From positions 1-30,165 of the forward strand of contig NOKP01000102.1 in assembly GCA_002682825.1 (NCBI GenBank): a stretch of DNA of 30,165 bases. Direction: 5' to 3'. A program made the translations under genes and the position numbers. Shown one piece after another: positions 29,227-30,165 of this stretch (positions within the stretch are counted from its first letter, which is position 1; each line of letters begins with the position of its first letter). Under the pieces are notes generated by a model that ran no database searches, was not told where the DNA came from, and saw only the letters and a list, made by a program, of their open reading frames with translations. Origin of the DNA: Neonectria sp. B-13. Its lineage: Eukaryota; Ascomycota; Sordariomycetes; Hypocreales; Nectriaceae.

Positions 29227-30116
29227 GTACGGTCGCACATTAGCTAAGGTCCGCCAAAGGTGCAACAACCCAAATCCCGGATTTTCAATTTCCCCAAATC
29301 GCCGATCGTACGCACCGATAGCCCCGCACTTTGGAATCACTCAGTACTATCATCACTTAAAGCACAATGCCACGACCAGTCAAAGATCTTGAAAGCGTAC
29401 GAGAGGAAGTCCTTTCTCTCTTTAATCGCGGTCTCTCTTATCAAAGTATCCTTACCCAAATCAATGCCCTTCTTTCCGTACGAGAACAGCCAAGAGTTAG
29501 CCTTTGAACACTTAAATCCCAACTTACAAAATGGGGTCTTTCACGTCAACTGTCTCTCAATTCCCTGTACGAGGAGATATCTGAGCTCTTTATTAGGGAA
29601 TTATCTATCCAAGATATCCTTAATCAGACAAACGAGCTCCTTCGCGTACGAGACATTCAACCAGCTAGCCTTCGGACCCTTGAGCGGCACCTCTCAACCT
29701 GGGGACTCGTACGGCAGCAGCATGTTCAAGTTACAGATGAACTAGTTGAGCGCGTACGATTCTATTTCTATTCCTATGGATATTCTGATCTCTCAATCCT
29801 TCGTGACATCCAAACACAGGATAAGCTTCCTATTTCTCTCTTTGCTATTCGAAGAATCCGTTGGGAAAATGGTATGAAGAGACGATGCCGTACGACCGAG
29901 GAAAGAGAAGCTACTCTTATGACCGCAATCCAATTCCTTGAACAGGATCTTCAAAGGTCAAATGCAGTCCGAAGGTTTGGCCGAGGATATCTCTATCATT
30001 ACGTACGACAAAACGGAAATATCCTTGTTGCCCAAAATCGCCTCTATGACTTTTATCGGTCTGTTTTCCCTGAGGAAGTCCAGAAACGTCGAGAAGGGAA
30101 TTTCAAGCATCGTACG
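29227..30116. repeat. Array of CGTACG palindromes across a transposon end
   Basis: GTACG occurs at 29227, 29308, 29397, 29478, 29567, 29646, 29709, 29754, 29890, 30003 and 30112. All but the first and fifth (TGTACG) are full CGTACG palindromes. First spacings are 81, 89, 81, 89 and 79 bp, then 63, 45, 136, 113 and 109. By chance about 0.2 copies of a hexamer are expected in this length. The first two lie upstream of the coding region. Confidence 0.7.
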
Positions 30117-30165
30117 GACTTCTCTGTTCCTGGACCAAATTTCCTTTGGTGCCTTGATGGCTATG
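29367..30165 (+). pseudogene. Integrase-type transposase with three HTH-like repeats (cut by window end)
   Basis: The frame from ATG 29367 is open to the window edge (266 codons) except for TGA at 29505-29507 (RVSL*TLKS; a repeat copy has SLRTL, so CGA to TGA). It starts with three similar units, residues about 11-61 (VREEVLSLFNRGLS ... TKWGLSRQ), 67-117 (LYEEISELFIRELS ... STWGLVRQ) and 127-173 (VERVRFYFYSYGYS ... WENGMKRR), each fitting a helix-turn-helix. Then comes a helical part (TAIQFLEQDLQRSNAVRRFG) and VPGPNFLWCLDGY, which I take as the first Asp region of a retroviral-integrase-like (rve) core found in many fungal transposases. The catalytic rest and 3' end are outside the window. 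Confidence 0.6.

Overview
This window looks like accessory DNA of a filamentous ascomycete (Pezizomycotina). The evidence is short introns of about 47-61 bp with GTRNGT donors, CTRAC/CTGAC branch sites and YAG acceptors, the 3' end of a fungal hybrid histidine kinase, and Fot1/pogo, Tc1/mariner, Copia and LINE remnants. Many reading frames carry transition-type nonsense codons (CAA>TAA, CAG>TAG, CGA>TGA, TGG>TGA), as expected after repeat-induced point mutation or cytosine deamination. I see no rRNA, tRNA or CRISPR. Genus cannot be fixed from the sequence; a Fusarium-like or related lineage is only a guess.

Layout: 2-142 is the end of a hybrid histidine kinase receiver domain. 596-1975 is a Fot1/pogo transposon lacking its 3' end; it abuts and supplies the stop of a minus-strand coiled-coil gene (1959-2590). 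That gene is divergent from a patatin-like phospholipase gene (3062-6868) whose middle, including the region expected to hold the catalytic Asp, has been replaced by a 2.1-kb Copia fragment. 6.9-8.6 kb is non-coding. 8.6-12.8 kb holds a RING-H2 remnant, a fragment of a large uncharacterised fungal protein, an HNH endonuclease with one frameshift, and a second pogo-type transposase. 14730-16112 is a complete Tc1/mariner element with matching inverted ends, a TA duplication and a dead transposase.

The best-preserved genes lie at 16.4-21.8 kb: a 731-residue protein with a PWWP/Tudor-like region, two tandem SUMO-interaction-like motifs and a C-terminal C2H2 finger, convergent with a 409-residue BAH-PHD protein whose PHD zinc ligands appear split by a long insertion. 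Both look like nuclear chromatin proteins. Further right are two small unknown genes that look intact (22723-23223, 24983-25417), a LINE RNase H remnant, the N-terminal zinc ribbon of an RNF126-type E3 ligase, a PigL_N-like domain gene, another fragment of the large fungal protein family, and, running off the right edge, an integrase-type transposase.

The most unusual signal is at the right end: nine CGTACG palindromes plus two TGTACG variants in 890 bp, with near-regular 79-89 bp spacing at first, starting upstream of the integrase-type transposase and continuing through it in two reading frames. The encoded protein begins with three tandem helix-turn-helix-like repeats, so an array of DNA sites bound by a repeated DNA-binding protein is a reasonable hypothesis.
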